A program made the translations under genes and the position numbers. Of a stretch of DNA of 64,000 nucleotides, positions 10,269 to 20,005 are shown piece by piece. The DNA is from Ramlibacter sp. (lineage in GTDB: Bacteria; Pseudomonadota; Gammaproteobacteria; Burkholderiales; Burkholderiaceae_C): the NCBI GenBank assembly GCA_030695945.1, contig JAUYOG010000064.1:1-64000 (forward strand). The letters are read 5' to 3'. Under the pieces are notes generated by a model, which was not told the DNA's origin, did not search any database, and saw nothing but the letters and a program-made list of their open reading frames with translations. Every line of letters starts with the position of its first letter. Within the stretch, counting starts at the first letter, position 1.

Positions 10269-10282
10269 GGCTTGGGGGCGCC

Positions 10283-11389
10283 TCAGCGCATCCTGCTCTT
10301 GTTGACCTGCCGCTCGACCCAGCGGCTGTACCGCGACATCGAGAAGCAGAAGATGAAATAGATCGCCGCGATGAAGACGTAGCCTTGCAGCTTGAACGGC
10401 TTCCAGTCGGCGTCCGCGTTGATCGCCATGTCTAGCGCGCCGGTCAGCTCGTACAGGCTGACGATGCTGACCAGCGAGGTGTCCTTGAAAACGGAGATGA
10501 AGCTGTTCATGATGCTCGGCACCACCATCGCCAGCGCCTGCGGCAGGACGATCTTGCGCTGCGTCTGCCAGTACGACAGGCCCAGGGTGGCGGCGGCCTC
10601 CAGCTGGCCCTTGGGGATGGCCTGCAGGCCGCCGCGGATGACCTCCGCGAGGTAGGCGGCGGTGAACAGCGTGATGCCCACAAGCACGCGGATCAGCACG
10701 TCGATCGTCAGGCCCTGCGGCATGAACAGCGGGAACATGAACGACGCCATGAACAGCAGCGAGATGAGAGGCACGCCGCGGATCAGCTCCACGTACAGCG
10801 TGCAGAACGCGCGGATCGCGGGCAGGTCGGAGCGCCGGCCCAGGGCGACCACGAGCGCGATGGGAAACGCCATCACGATCGACAGCGTCGCCAGCAGGAT
10901 CGTGAGCGGCAGGCCGCCCCAGCGGTCGGTCTCCACCCTGGCCAGGCCCAGGGCGTTGCCGTACATCAGCAAGAAGAAAACGGTCAGCACCACGACCCAA
11001 AGCACCGCCAGCCAGGGGCGCCAGAACGCCCGGGTGCAGCTGGCAATCAGCATCGCGAGCATCAGCACGGTGGCCACGAGGGGTCGCCACTGCTGCTCGA
11101 ACGGGTAGCGCCCGAAGACGATGATGCGGTATTTCTCGGTGATCACCCCCCAGCATGCGCCAACGCCTTCGGCCGCGCGGCACGCCTTCAGGTCGGCCGA
11201 CCACACCGCGCTGAGCACCGCCCAGTCGAACAGCCGCGGCACGAACCACAGCAGCAGGCCGCCGAGCACCAGCGTGGACGTCGCGGTCCTCCAGTCGGCG
11301 AACAGGTTGGCGCGCAGCCACGCCACGGCGCCCTGCGTGTCCACAGGGGCCGCACGGGCCGGGATCGGTTGGCAGGTGGCGCTGTTCAT
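10283..11389 (-). CDS. aapM: General L-amino-acid ABC transporter permease AapM
   Basis: A 368-residue inner-membrane permease of the His/Glu/Gln/Arg/opine family. It has an N-terminal extension with several helices before the conserved '[20 protein letters not shown]' core (about 240-260) and the EAA-like [18 protein letters not shown] loop, as AapM/BztC proteins do. It forms the channel with AapQ. It lies 12 bp after aapQ and 14 bp before aapP. Confidence 0.92.
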   Translation of the reverse strand: MNSATCQPIPARAAPVDTQGAVAWLRANLFADWRTATSTLVLGGLLLWFVPRLFDWAVLSAVWSADLKACRAAEGVGACWGVITEKYRIIVFGRYPFEQQWRPLVATVLMLAMLIASCTRAFWRPWLAVLWVVVLTVFFLLMYGNALGLARVETDRWGGLPLTILLATLSIVMAFPIALVVALGRRSDLPAIRAFCTLYVELIRGVPLISLLFMASFMFPLFMPQGLTIDVLIRVLVGITLFTAAYLAEVIRGGLQAIPKGQLEAAATLGLSYWQTQRKIVLPQALAMVVPSIMNSFISVFKDTSLVSIVSLYELTGALDMAINADADWKPFKLQGYVFIAAIYFIFCFSMSRYSRWVERQVNKSRMR

Positions 11390-11401
11390 GGCGGGCCCGG
11401 G

Positions 11402-12565
11402 TCACCGTTCCTTGATCGCGACACGGGCGTTGTACCAGTTCATCAGCGCCGAGGTGAGCAGCGAGATCGTCAGGTACACGGCCATGAGGATGGCGATGCA
11501 TTCCACGGCCCGCCCGGTCTGGTTCATGGCCGTGTTGGCGATGGATACGATGTCGGGGTAGCCGATGGCCACGGCCAGCGACGAGTTCTTGGTGAGGTTC
11601 AGGTACTGGTTGGTCAGCGGCGGGATGATCACGCGCAGGGCCTGCGGCATCATCACCAGCCGGATCTCCAGGCGCCGGTCCAGGCCCAGGGCCGCGGCCG
11701 CCTCGCCCTGCCCCACCGGCACGGACGCGATGCCCGAGCGCACCACCTCCGCGATGAAGGCAGCGGTGTACGTGGACAGGCCCAGCAGCAGCGCGAGGAA
11801 CTCGGGCGTCAGCGCGCCGCCGTTTTCCACCGCGAACTCGCCCTTGACCGGGCTGTCCACCAGCGACGGGGCGCCGCCGGCCAGCCAGCCCAGCGCCACG
11901 CAGGCGAGCACCAGCAGCGACGGCACCCAGAACATGCTGCGGGCGATGCCCGTCTCCTCGAAGCGCCGCCGCGCCCATGCGCGGTAGAGCCATGCGGCCG
12001 CGATGCCGGCGAACACTCCGCCGACCGCCCATGCCAGGCCGGGGTGCCAGACGGGCACGGGGAAGTTCACGCCGCCCTTGCTCAGGAAGAACGGGCCGAC
12101 ATGCCAGGCGTCCTGGATCGCGGGCAGCAGGTCGGTGAGCACCAGGTACCACATCAGCAGGTGCAGCAGCACCGGGATGTTGCGGAAGCACTCCACGTAG
12201 CCGTAGCACAGGCCGCGCACCAGCGCATTGCGCGAAAAGCGGCCGACGCCCACGAGCGTGCCGAGGATCGTCGACAGGAAGATGCCGGCCACGGCCACGC
12301 GAAGCGTGTTGCTCACCCCCACGAGGAAAGCCCGCCAGTACGACTCGGCCGAGTCGAACGGGAACAGGCTTTCGCCGATGGAGAAGCCGGCCGGCTGCGA
12401 GAGGAAGTCGAAGCCGCTCTGGATGCCCCGCACCCGCATGTTGTGCAGCGTGTTGGAGGCAAGGAACCAGACGATCATCGCGATCACGGCGATCGCGACG
12501 ACCTGGTAGGCCAGGCCCCTGGCGGCGCGGCTGCGCCAGGACCAGTTGCTCTTCTTCGGTGGCAC
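11402..12565 (-). CDS. aapQ: General L-amino-acid ABC transporter permease AapQ
   Basis: A 387-residue permease of the AapQ/BztB type with two halves of membrane helices separated by a periplasmic segment. Family cores '[20 protein letters not shown]' and an EAA loop [20 protein letters not shown] are visible. It lies 11 bp downstream of aapJ and forms a heterodimer with AapM. Its length is close to the usual ~400 residues. Confidence 0.92.
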   Translation of the reverse strand: MPPKKSNWSWRSRAARGLAYQVVAIAVIAMIVWFLASNTLHNMRVRGIQSGFDFLSQPAGFSIGESLFPFDSAESYWRAFLVGVSNTLRVAVAGIFLSTILGTLVGVGRFSRNALVRGLCYGYVECFRNIPVLLHLLMWYLVLTDLLPAIQDAWHVGPFFLSKGGVNFPVPVWHPGLAWAVGGVFAGIAAAWLYRAWARRRFEETGIARSMFWVPSLLVLACVALGWLAGGAPSLVDSPVKGEFAVENGGALTPEFLALLLGLSTYTAAFIAEVVRSGIASVPVGQGEAAAALGLDRRLEIRLVMMPQALRVIIPPLTNQYLNLTKNSSLAVAIGYPDIVSIANTAMNQTGRAVECIAILMAVYLTISLLTSALMNWYNARVAIKER

Positions 12566-12576
12566 GCGTCAGCGCG

Positions 12577-13611
12577 TCAGCGCACGGGGTAGGCGTACAT
12601 CAGGCCGCCCTTGTTCCACTGGTTGTTGATACCCCGCGGCAGGCCCAGCGCCGACTTGGGGCCGACGTTGCGCTCGAATATCTCGCCGTAGTTGCCGGTG
12701 GCCTTGAGCGCGCGCACCATCCAGTCCTTGTCCAGGCCCAGCAGCTTGCCGGCATCTTCGCCCGTGCCCAGGATGCGCTTGACCACCGGGTCCTGGCTGC
12801 TGCCCTTCAGCTCGTCCACCTTGGCTTGCGTGATGCCGTATTCCTCGGCTTCGATCAGGCCGTAGATCACCCACTTGACGATGGCGAACCACTCGTCGTC
12901 GCCACGGCGCACCATCGGGCCCAGCGGCTCCTTGGACACCAGGTCGGGCAGGATGACATGGTCGGCCGGGTTGGTGGCGACCTTGTTGCGGATCGAGGCG
13001 AGGCCGGACGCGTCCGTGGTGTAGGAGATGCAGCGGCCCGAGAAGTAGGCGGCCGTGGCGGCCTCTTCCTTTTCGAACACCACGGTCTTGATGTTCAGGT
13101 TGTTGGCCTTGGAGTAATCCGTGAGGTTCTTCTCGGTCGTGGTGCCGGACTGCACGCAGACCGTCTGGTTCTTCAACTGCTTCGGGCTCTTGATGTTGCT
13201 CTTCTTCGGCACGATGAAGCCCTGGCCGTCGTAGTACGTCACCACCGTGTCGTGCAGGCCGAGCGACGCGTCGCGGGTGAGCGTGAAGGTGGTGTTGCGC
13301 GAGAGGACGTCGATCTCGCCGGACTGCAGCGCGGTGAAGCGCTGTTGCGCGGTCAGCGGCACCCACTTGATCTTCTCCGCGTCGCCCAGGACGGCGGCGG
13401 CGACGGCCCGGCAGATGTCCACGTCCAGGCCCGACCACTTGCCGCTGGAGTCCGCGGCGGAGAATCCGGCGAGGCCCGTGTGCACGCCGCACACGACCTG
13501 CCCTCGCGATTTGATGCCGTCCAGAGTCTTGCCTGCCATGGCCGGCGCGGACGACAGGAAAGCGAGGGCCGCGATCCCCGCCGGAAGCCAATGGGGGGTG
13601 AGTCTGCTCAT
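12577..13611 (-). CDS. aapJ: General L-amino-acid ABC transporter periplasmic binding protein AapJ
   Basis: A 344-residue SBP_bac_3 protein with a Sec signal ending at AMA-GK (about 26) and the typical [22 protein letters not shown] opening of AapJ/BztA. It binds L-amino acids, broadly in characterised members, and passes them to AapQM-P. It is first in the operon; AAGGAGA lies shortly before the ATG at 13611. Upstream is a 0.3 kb non-coding stretch with a tctC fossil. Confidence 0.93.
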   Translation of the reverse strand: MSRLTPHWLPAGIAALAFLSSAPAMAGKTLDGIKSRGQVVCGVHTGLAGFSAADSSGKWSGLDVDICRAVAAAVLGDAEKIKWVPLTAQQRFTALQSGEIDVLSRNTTFTLTRDASLGLHDTVVTYYDGQGFIVPKKSNIKSPKQLKNQTVCVQSGTTTEKNLTDYSKANNLNIKTVVFEKEEAATAAYFSGRCISYTTDASGLASIRNKVATNPADHVILPDLVSKEPLGPMVRRGDDEWFAIVKWVIYGLIEAEEYGITQAKVDELKGSSQDPVVKRILGTGEDAGKLLGLDKDWMVRALKATGNYGEIFERNVGPKSALGLPRGINNQWNKGGLMYAYPVR

Positions 13612-13772
13612 GGGTTATCTCCTTGGTGTCTGTGGAAGTGCCGTGGACGACCTTGTTGTTGATTCCACCGGTCACGGCGGGACAGCATACAGCCGCCGGG
13701 CGCGCGGATACCCTCCGCGCCGCCGTCATGCGGGTTTGTCCCGAGACCCCACGAAGCCCGTGACAGCGAACC

Positions 13773-13883
13773 GGCAGCGTGAAGTGGGGCGGCGGCTCGC
13801 GCGGCTCCACCGAGCACATCTCCACCTGAATGCTCGCGCGCAACGTGGGCGTGGACCCGAAGAAGGTCAACTATGTCGCCTTC
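13773..13883 (+). pseudogene. Fossil fragment of a tctC/Bug receptor gene
   Basis: One plus-strand frame reads about 37 codons that match residues around the middle of the intact TctC at 16.1-17.0 kb: GSVKWGGGSRGSTEHI is identical, then a TGA stop replaces an alanine-region codon, then MLARNVGVDPKKVNYVAF against MIAREVGVDPAKINYVAF. Similarity stops abruptly at both ends. The fragment is on the opposite strand to the nearby tctA and aapJ. It is the only coding-like content of the 13612-13925 gap and appears to be a relic of a duplicated or lost receptor gene. A T8 run (13907-13914) follows it. Confidence 0.75.
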
Positions 13884-13925
13884 GCCAGGCCTCGGACCTG
13901 CCGGCTTTTTTTTCTTGCCTGCCGT

Positions 13926-15434
13926 TCAGCCGGCGGTGCGCAACCGGCGCGCAGCCCGCGCCCGCGCCAGCCTCGGCAGCACCAGGATGGCGACCACCAG
14001 CACCAGCAGCCCCAGCGACATCGGCCGCTGCAGGAACACCGTGAAGCTGCCCTCGCCGATCGACACCGAGTTGCGCAGCTGCGCCTCGGCGAGCGGGCCG
14101 AGGATCATGCCCACGACCACCGGCGCCGTCGGAAAGTCGTAGCGGCGCATCAGCACGCCAAACACGCCAATGCCATACAGCAGCACCAGGTCGAAGGCGC
14201 TCTGGCGCATGCCGTACGCGCCCACGGTCGCGAAGATCAGGATGCCGGCGTACAGCTGCGGCTTGGGGATCTTCAGCAGCTGCACCCAGAGCTTGACCAT
14301 CGGCAGGTTCAGGATCAGCAGCATGACGTTGCCGATGTACAGCGACGCGATCAGCGCCCACACCAGCGCGGCGGAACTGGTGAACAGCTGCGGGCCGGGC
14401 TGGATGCCGTAGTTCTGGAACGCACCCAGCATGATGGCCGTCGTGTTGGAGGTGGGAATGCCCAGCGTGAGCAGCGGGATCAGCGCCGCCGTCACGCTGG
14501 CGTTGTTGGCGGCTTCGGGCCCGGCAACGCCTTCGATGGCGCCCTTGGTGCCGAACTCCGCCAGGTTCTCGCCCTTGGCCAGCTTCTTCTCGGTCGCGTA
14601 GCTGAGGAAAGTCGGGATCTCCGTGCCACCCGCCGGGATGCAGCCGAAAGGCGTGCCGATGGCGGTGCCGCGCAGCCATGCCGGGATCGAACGGCGCCAG
14701 TCCTTGCCCGTCATGTACACCTTGCTCATGGGGTTCTGGGCCTCGGTCGAGCGGCCCTCGTACATTGCCGCGTACAGCACCTCGGCGACGGCGAACAACC
14801 CGACCGCGACCAGCACGATCTCGATGCCGTCCAGCAATTCCGGCTTGCCCATCGTGTAGCGGGGCTGGCCGGAGATCTGGTCGAGCCCGATGCAGCCGAC
14901 AGCCAGCCCGATCAGCAGCGCCGTCATGCCGCGCAGTGTGCTCTTGCCCAGCACGGCGCTGACGGTGGTGAAGGCCAGCACCATCAGCATGAAGTACTCG
15001 GGCGGCCCGAGCTTCACGGCGAAGTCGGCCACCACGGGCGCGAACAGCGTCACGATCACTGTCGCGATGGTGCCGGCCACAAACGAGCCGATGGCGGCCG
15101 TGGCCAGAGCCGCGCCCGCGCGCCCGCTCTTGGCCATCTTGTTGCCCTCCATGGCCGTGACCATGGTCGCGGTCTCGCCGGGCGTGTTCAGCAGGATCGA
15201 CGTCGTCGAGCCGCCGTACATCGCGCCGTAGTAGATGCCCGCGAAGAAGATCATCGATGCCGTGACGTCGACCTTGGCCGTGATCGGCAGCAGCATGGCG
15301 ACCGCGACGGCGGGACCGATGCCGGGCAGTACGCCGACGGCCGTGCCCAGCACGCAGCCGACGAAGGCCCACAGCAGGTTGACCGGGCTGATCGCCGTCG
15401 CGAAGCCCTGCAGCAGCGCGTTCAGGATGTCCAT
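13926..15434 (-). CDS. tctA: Tripartite tricarboxylate transporter large membrane subunit TctA
   Basis: A 502-residue TctA-family permease with about 11-12 membrane helices and the signature [19 protein letters not shown] near residues 35-53, plus the internally repeated [20 protein letters not shown] element at about 345-364. It is the main channel of a Tct system and imports citrate or related carboxylates with a periplasmic Bug receptor and TctB. It is third in tctCBA and separated from tctB by 78 bp containing a palindromic repeat. Confidence 0.93.
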   Translation of the reverse strand: MDILNALLQGFATAISPVNLLWAFVGCVLGTAVGVLPGIGPAVAVAMLLPITAKVDVTASMIFFAGIYYGAMYGGSTTSILLNTPGETATMVTAMEGNKMAKSGRAGAALATAAIGSFVAGTIATVIVTLFAPVVADFAVKLGPPEYFMLMVLAFTTVSAVLGKSTLRGMTALLIGLAVGCIGLDQISGQPRYTMGKPELLDGIEIVLVAVGLFAVAEVLYAAMYEGRSTEAQNPMSKVYMTGKDWRRSIPAWLRGTAIGTPFGCIPAGGTEIPTFLSYATEKKLAKGENLAEFGTKGAIEGVAGPEAANNASVTAALIPLLTLGIPTSNTTAIMLGAFQNYGIQPGPQLFTSSAALVWALIASLYIGNVMLLILNLPMVKLWVQLLKIPKPQLYAGILIFATVGAYGMRQSAFDLVLLYGIGVFGVLMRRYDFPTAPVVVGMILGPLAEAQLRNSVSIGEGSFTVFLQRPMSLGLLVLVVAILVLPRLARARAARRLRTAG

Positions 15435-15443
15435 GTCAGTCTC

Positions 15444-15511
15444 CGCCGAGCCGCCTCAAGGAGGCTGAGGCCCCCTCGGGGGGCAGCGATCGAAAGTGAG
15501 CGTGGGGGCAG
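15444..15511. repeat. Dispersed palindromic repeat between tctB and tctA
   Basis: The sequence runs from GCCGAGCCGCCTCAAGG through the core GGCCCCCTCGGGGGGCAGCG to AGCGTGGGGGC. It aligns end to end with the copy inside ybgC (about 59525-59608) and, in inverse orientation, with the copy at 33.85 kb. The core can form a strong hairpin in the tctB-tctA transcript. Confidence 0.7.
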
Positions 15512-15512
15512 T

Positions 15513-16016
15513 TCATAACCATCCCGTCGAAGTGAGGCCCGGCAGGTTGATGCCGAGGAACTGCGTGAAGGCCCAGAACACGGGGGCGGAAATCGCGGCG
15601 CCGGTGAAGACGTCGATCGCCATCCCGAGCGGCGCGCCCGCGGCCTGGCCGCCGGCGCGGCGCAGCCCCTGCACGGCCAGCACGTAGCACAGCGTGCAGC
15701 TGAGGATGAAGCCGATGGTGGTGATCAAGGCCGCATTGGCGAGCAGGCCCGCCGACACCCACGCGAATGCCGGCCAGTAGGCGTGCTCGGCGCCCGAGGG
15801 CTCCTCCATCGCGCGAAAGCCGCCCGTGAGCGCCTCGCGGATGATCAGCGCGCCGCAGCCGATGAGGGAAATCGCCACGACCCACGGCAGGAAGTTGGGG
15901 CCGACGCCGCCGTAGCCCGCGGCCGACGGGATGGAGATCGCGCCACCCGCCAGGGCCAGCCCGATCGCCAGGACGCCGCCGCCCACCGCCGTCTGCATTT
16001 TTCGAGTCTGTGTCAT
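15513..16016 (-). CDS. tctB: Tripartite tricarboxylate transporter small membrane subunit TctB
   Basis: A 167-residue small membrane protein with four hydrophobic segments, as usual for TctB. The start used is ATG 16016 (MTQTRKMQ); the longer reading to 16127 would overlap the tctC 3' end and its terminator. TctB partners TctA in the membrane. It begins only about 20 bp after an intrinsic terminator that follows tctC, so its expression relies on read-through or an internal promoter. Confidence 0.85.
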   Translation of the reverse strand: MTQTRKMQTAVGGGVLAIGLALAGGAISIPSAAGYGGVGPNFLPWVVAISLIGCGALIIREALTGGFRAMEEPSGAEHAYWPAFAWVSAGLLANAALITTIGFILSCTLCYVLAVQGLRRAGGQAAGAPLGMAIDVFTGAAISAPVFWAFTQFLGINLPGLTSTGWL

Positions 16017-16035
16017 AGGGTTTCCCGGAGCGCCC

Positions 16036-16061
16036 AAAAAAACGCCCGGCCAGGCCGGGCG
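16036..16061 (-). terminator. Intrinsic terminator between tctC and tctB
   Basis: On the minus strand a 9-bp perfect stem CGCCCGGCC/GGCCGGGCG (16043-16061, one-base loop) is followed by seven T residues (16042-16036). It stands 22 bp after the tctC stop and before tctB, so it should make the binding protein more abundant than the membrane subunits. Confidence 0.85.
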
Positions 16062-16083
16062 AGCTGTCTGTCGCAGGTCCGGC

Positions 16084-17046
16084 TCAGACCATGCCGGATT
16101 TGACCATGGTCGCCCGCAGGCTGGCAAAGTCGTCGTCCACGAACTTCTCGAACGCGTCGCCGGCCAGGACGGCGGGGGTCCAGTTGTTCTTTTCGAGCGC
16201 CTCGGCCCAGGACTTGGACTTGAGGGCCGCCAGCACCATGTCGGTGAGCGCCTTGCGCTGGGCCGGGGTGATGCCGGGCGCGCCGTAGACGCCGCGCCAG
16301 TTGCCGATCTCGACGTTGATGCCCTGCTCCTTCAGCGTGGGCACGGCGATGCCCTTCAGTCGCGTGCCCGAAGTGACGCCGATGGCCTTCATCTTGCCGG
16401 TGTTGATGTACTCGGCGAATTCGCTGTAGCCGCTGCCGCCCACGGTGACGTTGCCGCCCAGGATGGCCGCGGTGGCCTCTCCGCCCCCACGGAAGGCGAC
16501 ATAGTTGATCTTGGCCGGGTCGACGCCGACTTCGCGCGCGATCATGGCCGCGGCGATGTGCTCGGTCGAGCCGCGCGAGCCGCCCCCCCACTTCACGCTG
16601 CCCGGGTCCTTCTTCAGCTGCGCGACCACGTCCGCCATGGACTTCAGCGGCGAATTGGCGGGCAGCACGAACACGTTGTACTCGCTCGTCAGCCGCGCGA
16701 TGGGCGTGGCCTGCGAGAGGTTCACCGGCGGCTTGCCGGTGATGATGCCGCCCAGCATGACGGCGCCCATCACCATCAGCGCATTCGGGTCGCCCTTGCT
16801 GCCGTTGACGAACTGCGCCAGCCCCAGCGCGCCGGCGGCGCCGCCCTTGTTCTCGAAGCTCACGCTGTCGGCCACCTTGGCGTCCTGCAGCGCCTTGCCC
16901 AGCGCCCGGCCCGTGGTGTCCCAGCCGCCGCCCGGGTTGGCGGGGATCATCATCTTGACGTTGGCGGCCGCGCGGGCCGACAGGGGCAAGGCCCCGGCGG
17001 CTGCGAGGGCAGCCAGGGACCTGAGGAATGTGTCTCGGCGCATCAT
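16084..17046 (-). CDS. tctC: Tripartite tricarboxylate transporter substrate-binding protein (Bug family)
   Basis: A 320-residue Bug/TctC receptor with an N-terminal signal (MMRRDTFLRS, then Ala-rich, ending near ARA-AA) and the conserved family blocks IPANPGGGWDTTGRALG, KWGGGSRGSTEHI and YVAFRGGGEA. These periplasmic proteins bind carboxylates and load TctAB. AAGGAGA precedes the double ATG (17046/17043). It is divergent from tctDE, the likely regulators. A strong terminator follows. Confidence 0.93.
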   Translation of the reverse strand: MMRRDTFLRSLAALAAAGALPLSARAAANVKMMIPANPGGGWDTTGRALGKALQDAKVADSVSFENKGGAAGALGLAQFVNGSKGDPNALMVMGAVMLGGIITGKPPVNLSQATPIARLTSEYNVFVLPANSPLKSMADVVAQLKKDPGSVKWGGGSRGSTEHIAAAMIAREVGVDPAKINYVAFRGGGEATAAILGGNVTVGGSGYSEFAEYINTGKMKAIGVTSGTRLKGIAVPTLKEQGINVEIGNWRGVYGAPGITPAQRKALTDMVLAALKSKSWAEALEKNNWTPAVLAGDAFEKFVDDDFASLRATMVKSGMV

Positions 17047-17179
17047 CTGTTCTCCTTGGTATTTCGAACCAGCGCCATCATGCGCCGACTCCCTGTCATT
17101 CGGCTGTCCGGGGCATTGGGGAAACTACTGAAGGCCCGGTGCGGGAGACGCATCGCCCCGGCGCTAACCTCGACAGGCC

Positions 17180-17857
17180 ATGAAACTGCTCCTGGTTGAA
17201 GACGATCCCTCGATGCAAGCGGCGCTGCAGCGGTCGCTCGGCCGGCGTTCGATGGAGATCACCCCCTGCACCGATGGGGCACAGGCGCTGGCCACATGGC
17301 GCGCCACATCGCCCGACGTGGTGCTGCTGGACCTCACCCTGCCCGGGCTGGACGGGCTGCACGTGCTGGAGCAGGCCCGCCAGGCGGGATTGGCCACACC
17401 CGTGCTGATCCTCACCGCCCGCGGCACCGTGGGGGACCGGATCATCGGCCTGAACACCGGCGCGGACGACTACCTCGCCAAGCCGTTCGACCTCGACGAG
17501 CTGGAAGCCCGCTTGCGGGCCCTGCACCGGCGCCGGCCCGCGGCCGCAGGCGCATCGACACCTTCGTACACAGTCGGATCCCTTCGGTACGACCGCGACA
17601 GCGGCGCGATCTACCACGGAGACGACGTGCTGGAGCTGACGCCGCGCGAACTCGCCTTGCTGCAGGCCCTGATGGCCAAGCCCGGCCACGCGGTGAGCAA
17701 GGAGCGGCTGTTCGAGCTCGTCTTTCCGGGTGAAGCCGATGTGCAATACGAAGCAGTCGAAGTCGTGGTCTACCGGCTGCGCAAGAAGCTCGCCACGACC
17801 GGCGTGAAGCTCATGACCTTGCGCGGGCTCGGCTACCTCCTCAAGGCCGAGGGATGA
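17180..17857 (+). CDS. tctD: OmpR-family response regulator TctD
   Basis: A 225-residue two-domain regulator. The receiver domain has the acidic pair ED at 7-8, phospho-acceptor Asp51 (VVLLDLTLPG), Thr and Lys conserved at ILTA and LAKPFD. The C-terminal winged helix (about 125-222) has the usual ELTPRELALLQALM opening. It is divergent from tctC, 133 bp apart, and overlaps the kinase gene by 4 bp, so it most probably activates the tctCBA genes in response to the transported carboxylate, as TctD does in enteric bacteria. Confidence 0.92.
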   Translation: MKLLLVEDDPSMQAALQRSLGRRSMEITPCTDGAQALATWRATSPDVVLLDLTLPGLDGLHVLEQARQAGLATPVLILTARGTVGDRIIGLNTGADDYLAKPFDLDELEARLRALHRRRPAAAGASTPSYTVGSLRYDRDSGAIYHGDDVLELTPRELALLQALMAKPGHAVSKERLFELVFPGEADVQYEAVEVVVYRLRKKLATTGVKLMTLRGLGYLLKAEG

Positions 17858-19266
17858 CCACCAGGGCCATGTCCCTGCGGCGCTACCTGCTGCTGGGCAT
17901 CCTGCTGCCGGTCGGCCTGTTCGTCGTGGTGAACGCGGTGAGCTTGTATGGCCAGACGCTCGCGGCGGTCAACGTCGCCTATGACCGCACGCTGCTCGCA
18001 TCGGCCAAGTCCATCGGTGAATTGCTGGACGTGAAAGGTTTCGACGACGCGGCCGAGCTTCGCGTCACTGTTCCGTACGCCGCGCTCGAGGCCTTCGAGG
18101 CCGACAACCAGAGCCGCATGTTCTATCGCGTCTCCACGCTCAAGGGCGAGATGGTTTCGGGCTTCGCCGAATTGCCGTTCTGGCGCGGCCGCCTGCCCGA
18201 CCGCAGCACCTACGCGGCGCTGGTGGATTTCTACGATGACCGCTTCCGTGACGAGCCGGTGCGCGTCGCGGTGCTGCTGCAGCCGGTCGCGGCGCAGGAC
18301 GGCCGCGGCATGGCCGTGATCCAGGTGGCCGAGACGCTGGAACTGCGCCGCACGCTGACGCGCAAGATCCTGATCGACACGCTCTGGCGCCAGGCAGTGC
18401 TGGTGGCGGTGATCGCGCTCGTGGCGGTGATCGTGATCCAGCGGGCGACCCGCCCCGTGCGCCGCCTCAGCGGCGAACTGCAGGCCCGGCCCGAGGGCGA
18501 CCTCACCCCCATCGAGGCCCACGACGCCCCGCGCGAACTGCTGCCGCTGGTGGACGCCACCAACCACGTCATGACCCGGCTGCAGCACCTGCTGGACAAC
18601 CAGAAGCGTTTCGTGCGCGACACCTCGCACCAGTTGCGCACGCCGCTCGCCGTGCTCAAGACGCAGGTGCAATCCGCCTTGCGCGGCGACGTGGACCCGC
18701 GCCAGGCGCTGCTGGAAATCCAGGATACGGTCGAGCGGGCCACCATGCTGGCCAACCAGATGCTGTCGCTCGCGAAGGTCGAGCAGCTGAGGCAGCAGGC
18801 CGATGCGTCCGTCAACGACCTGGCGGAGGTGGTTCGATCGGTGGCGCTGGACCTGTCCGCGCTGATCGCCGACAAGGACCTCGACTTCGAGATCTCCACC
18901 GTGGCCGCACCCGTGCGCTCGCACGACTGGATGCTGCGCGAGCTCACGCGCAACCTGCTTCACAACGCCATCCGGCACAACCCGCCGGGCGGGACGCTGT
19001 CGGTGCGAGTGATCGCCGATGCCAACTCGGTGGCGCTCACCATCGCCGATGCCGGCCCGGGCATCCCCGCCGAGCTTCGGGCACGGCTGTTCCAGCCGTT
19101 CTCGCCGGGCAATGCCCGCAGCGGCTCCGGCCTGGGGCTGGCGATCTGCCACGAGATCGTGCGCGCGCTCGGCGGCACGATCACGCTTGAAAACCGTGAA
19201 ACACATGGGCACATCGAGGGCCTAGACGCCACGGTGCGGCTGCCGCTGGCAGACAATGGTCCCTGA
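17854..19266 (+). CDS. tctE: Sensor histidine kinase TctE
   Basis: A 470-residue membrane kinase with transmembrane helices near residues 10-32 and about 180-200 and a periplasmic sensor region between them. A HAMP-like linker is followed by HisKA with the phospho-accepting His in FVRDTSHQLRTPLAVLKTQ, then the ATPase domain with N box NLLHNAIRHNPPGG, G1 IADAGPGIP and G2 GSGLGLAICHEIV. It overlaps tctD at ATGA and ends with TGATG onto hslR. It probably senses a tricarboxylate and phosphorylates TctD. Confidence 0.92.
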   Translation: MTTRAMSLRRYLLLGILLPVGLFVVVNAVSLYGQTLAAVNVAYDRTLLASAKSIGELLDVKGFDDAAELRVTVPYAALEAFEADNQSRMFYRVSTLKGEMVSGFAELPFWRGRLPDRSTYAALVDFYDDRFRDEPVRVAVLLQPVAAQDGRGMAVIQVAETLELRRTLTRKILIDTLWRQAVLVAVIALVAVIVIQRATRPVRRLSGELQARPEGDLTPIEAHDAPRELLPLVDATNHVMTRLQHLLDNQKRFVRDTSHQLRTPLAVLKTQVQSALRGDVDPRQALLEIQDTVERATMLANQMLSLAKVEQLRQQADASVNDLAEVVRSVALDLSALIADKDLDFEISTVAAPVRSHDWMLRELTRNLLHNAIRHNPPGGTLSVRVIADANSVALTIADAGPGIPAELRARLFQPFSPGNARSGSGLGLAICHEIVRALGGTITLENRETHGHIEGLDATVRLPLADNGP

Positions 19267-19691
19267 TGGAAAAACTGCGAATCGACAAATGGCTCTGGGC
19301 GGCGAGGTTCTACAAGACCCGCACGCTGGCGAACGAAGAAGTTGTGAAGGGCCGCATCGAAGTCAACGGCCAAGAGGTCAAGCCCGCGCGCGAGCTGAAG
19401 GTCGGCGATACGGTGTCGCTGCGCCAGGGCACCGTAACGCGGACGGTCGTCGTCAAGGGCCTGTCCGGCATGCGCGGCCCCGCCCCGGTGGCCCAGCAGC
19501 TCTACGAGGAAACGCCCGAGAGCCTGAAGTCGCGCGAGCAGGCCGCTGAGCAACGGCGCCTGGCGCCGGAGCCGGCCCATTCGATCGAGCAGGGACGGCC
19601 CACCAAACGTGGCCGCCGCGAGCTCGACGATGCGCACCGCGGCTGGGGCGATCGCTGGAGCGCGTCGGTCGACGACGAGGGGAAAAGCTAG
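19266..19691 (+). CDS. hslR: S4-domain RNA-binding protein (Hsp15/HslR family)
   Basis: A 141-residue protein with an N-terminal S4 RNA-binding domain (about 3-65: LRIDKWLWAARFYKTRTLA, then GRIEVNGQEVKPARELKVGD) and a basic C-terminal tail, the Hsp15 layout. Hsp15 binds stalled 50S subunits carrying nascent chains after heat shock. Its ATG shares a base with the tctE stop (TGATG), so it is translated with the two-component genes although its function is unrelated. Confidence 0.9.
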   Translation: MEKLRIDKWLWAARFYKTRTLANEEVVKGRIEVNGQEVKPARELKVGDTVSLRQGTVTRTVVVKGLSGMRGPAPVAQQLYEETPESLKSREQAAEQRRLAPEPAHSIEQGRPTKRGRRELDDAHRGWGDRWSASVDDEGKS

Positions 19692-20005
19692 AAGTCTGGG
19701 CGGCAAAAGCAAAGTGGGCGCTGGTCAAGGACGCCGGGCGGCCAACTCCGCGAATGTCCCCCGGCGCGGGCACGCCCGCTTCCTCCGCCTTTATTTCGCT
19801 GCGTTGGCCACCCGACGCCCTCGACCCGGGGCGCGACTCTCGAACGCCCATGAAGACCGCAGGGCTGGACGGTGGGGCGCTCTGCGCAGCGAAATCAAGG
19901 CGGAGGTAGCCCGCAAGGGCGACGGGGGACATTCGCGCAGCAGAGTGCCCCACCGGCCCGGTCCCGCCAAGGCTGCTGGCACACCCACTTCCGCCGCCCA
20001 GCCTC
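19692..20005. repeat. Intergenic nested inverted-repeat element, about 310 bp
   Basis: This gap between convergent genes is almost entirely an imperfect inverted repeat. The arms at 19750-19803 and 19885-19936 share GCGAATGTCCCCCG, then CCTCCGCCTT and ATTTCGCTGCG (about 80% identical over about 53 bp). The outermost CTGGGCGGC (19696-19704) pairs with GCCGCCCAG (19996-20004), and a further pair GGTGGGGC.GCTCTGCGC / GCGCAG.AGTGCCCCACC brackets the right arm. No coding signal was found. The structure suggests a miniature mobile or repetitive element that inserted, then partly duplicated in inverse orientation; this is inference. Confidence 0.7.

Noticed and set aside
13830-15518. A 562-codon plus-strand frame starting in the tctC fossil
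   Set aside because: Only the first ~20 codons resemble TctC. The rest is the antisense of tctA with a biased composition.
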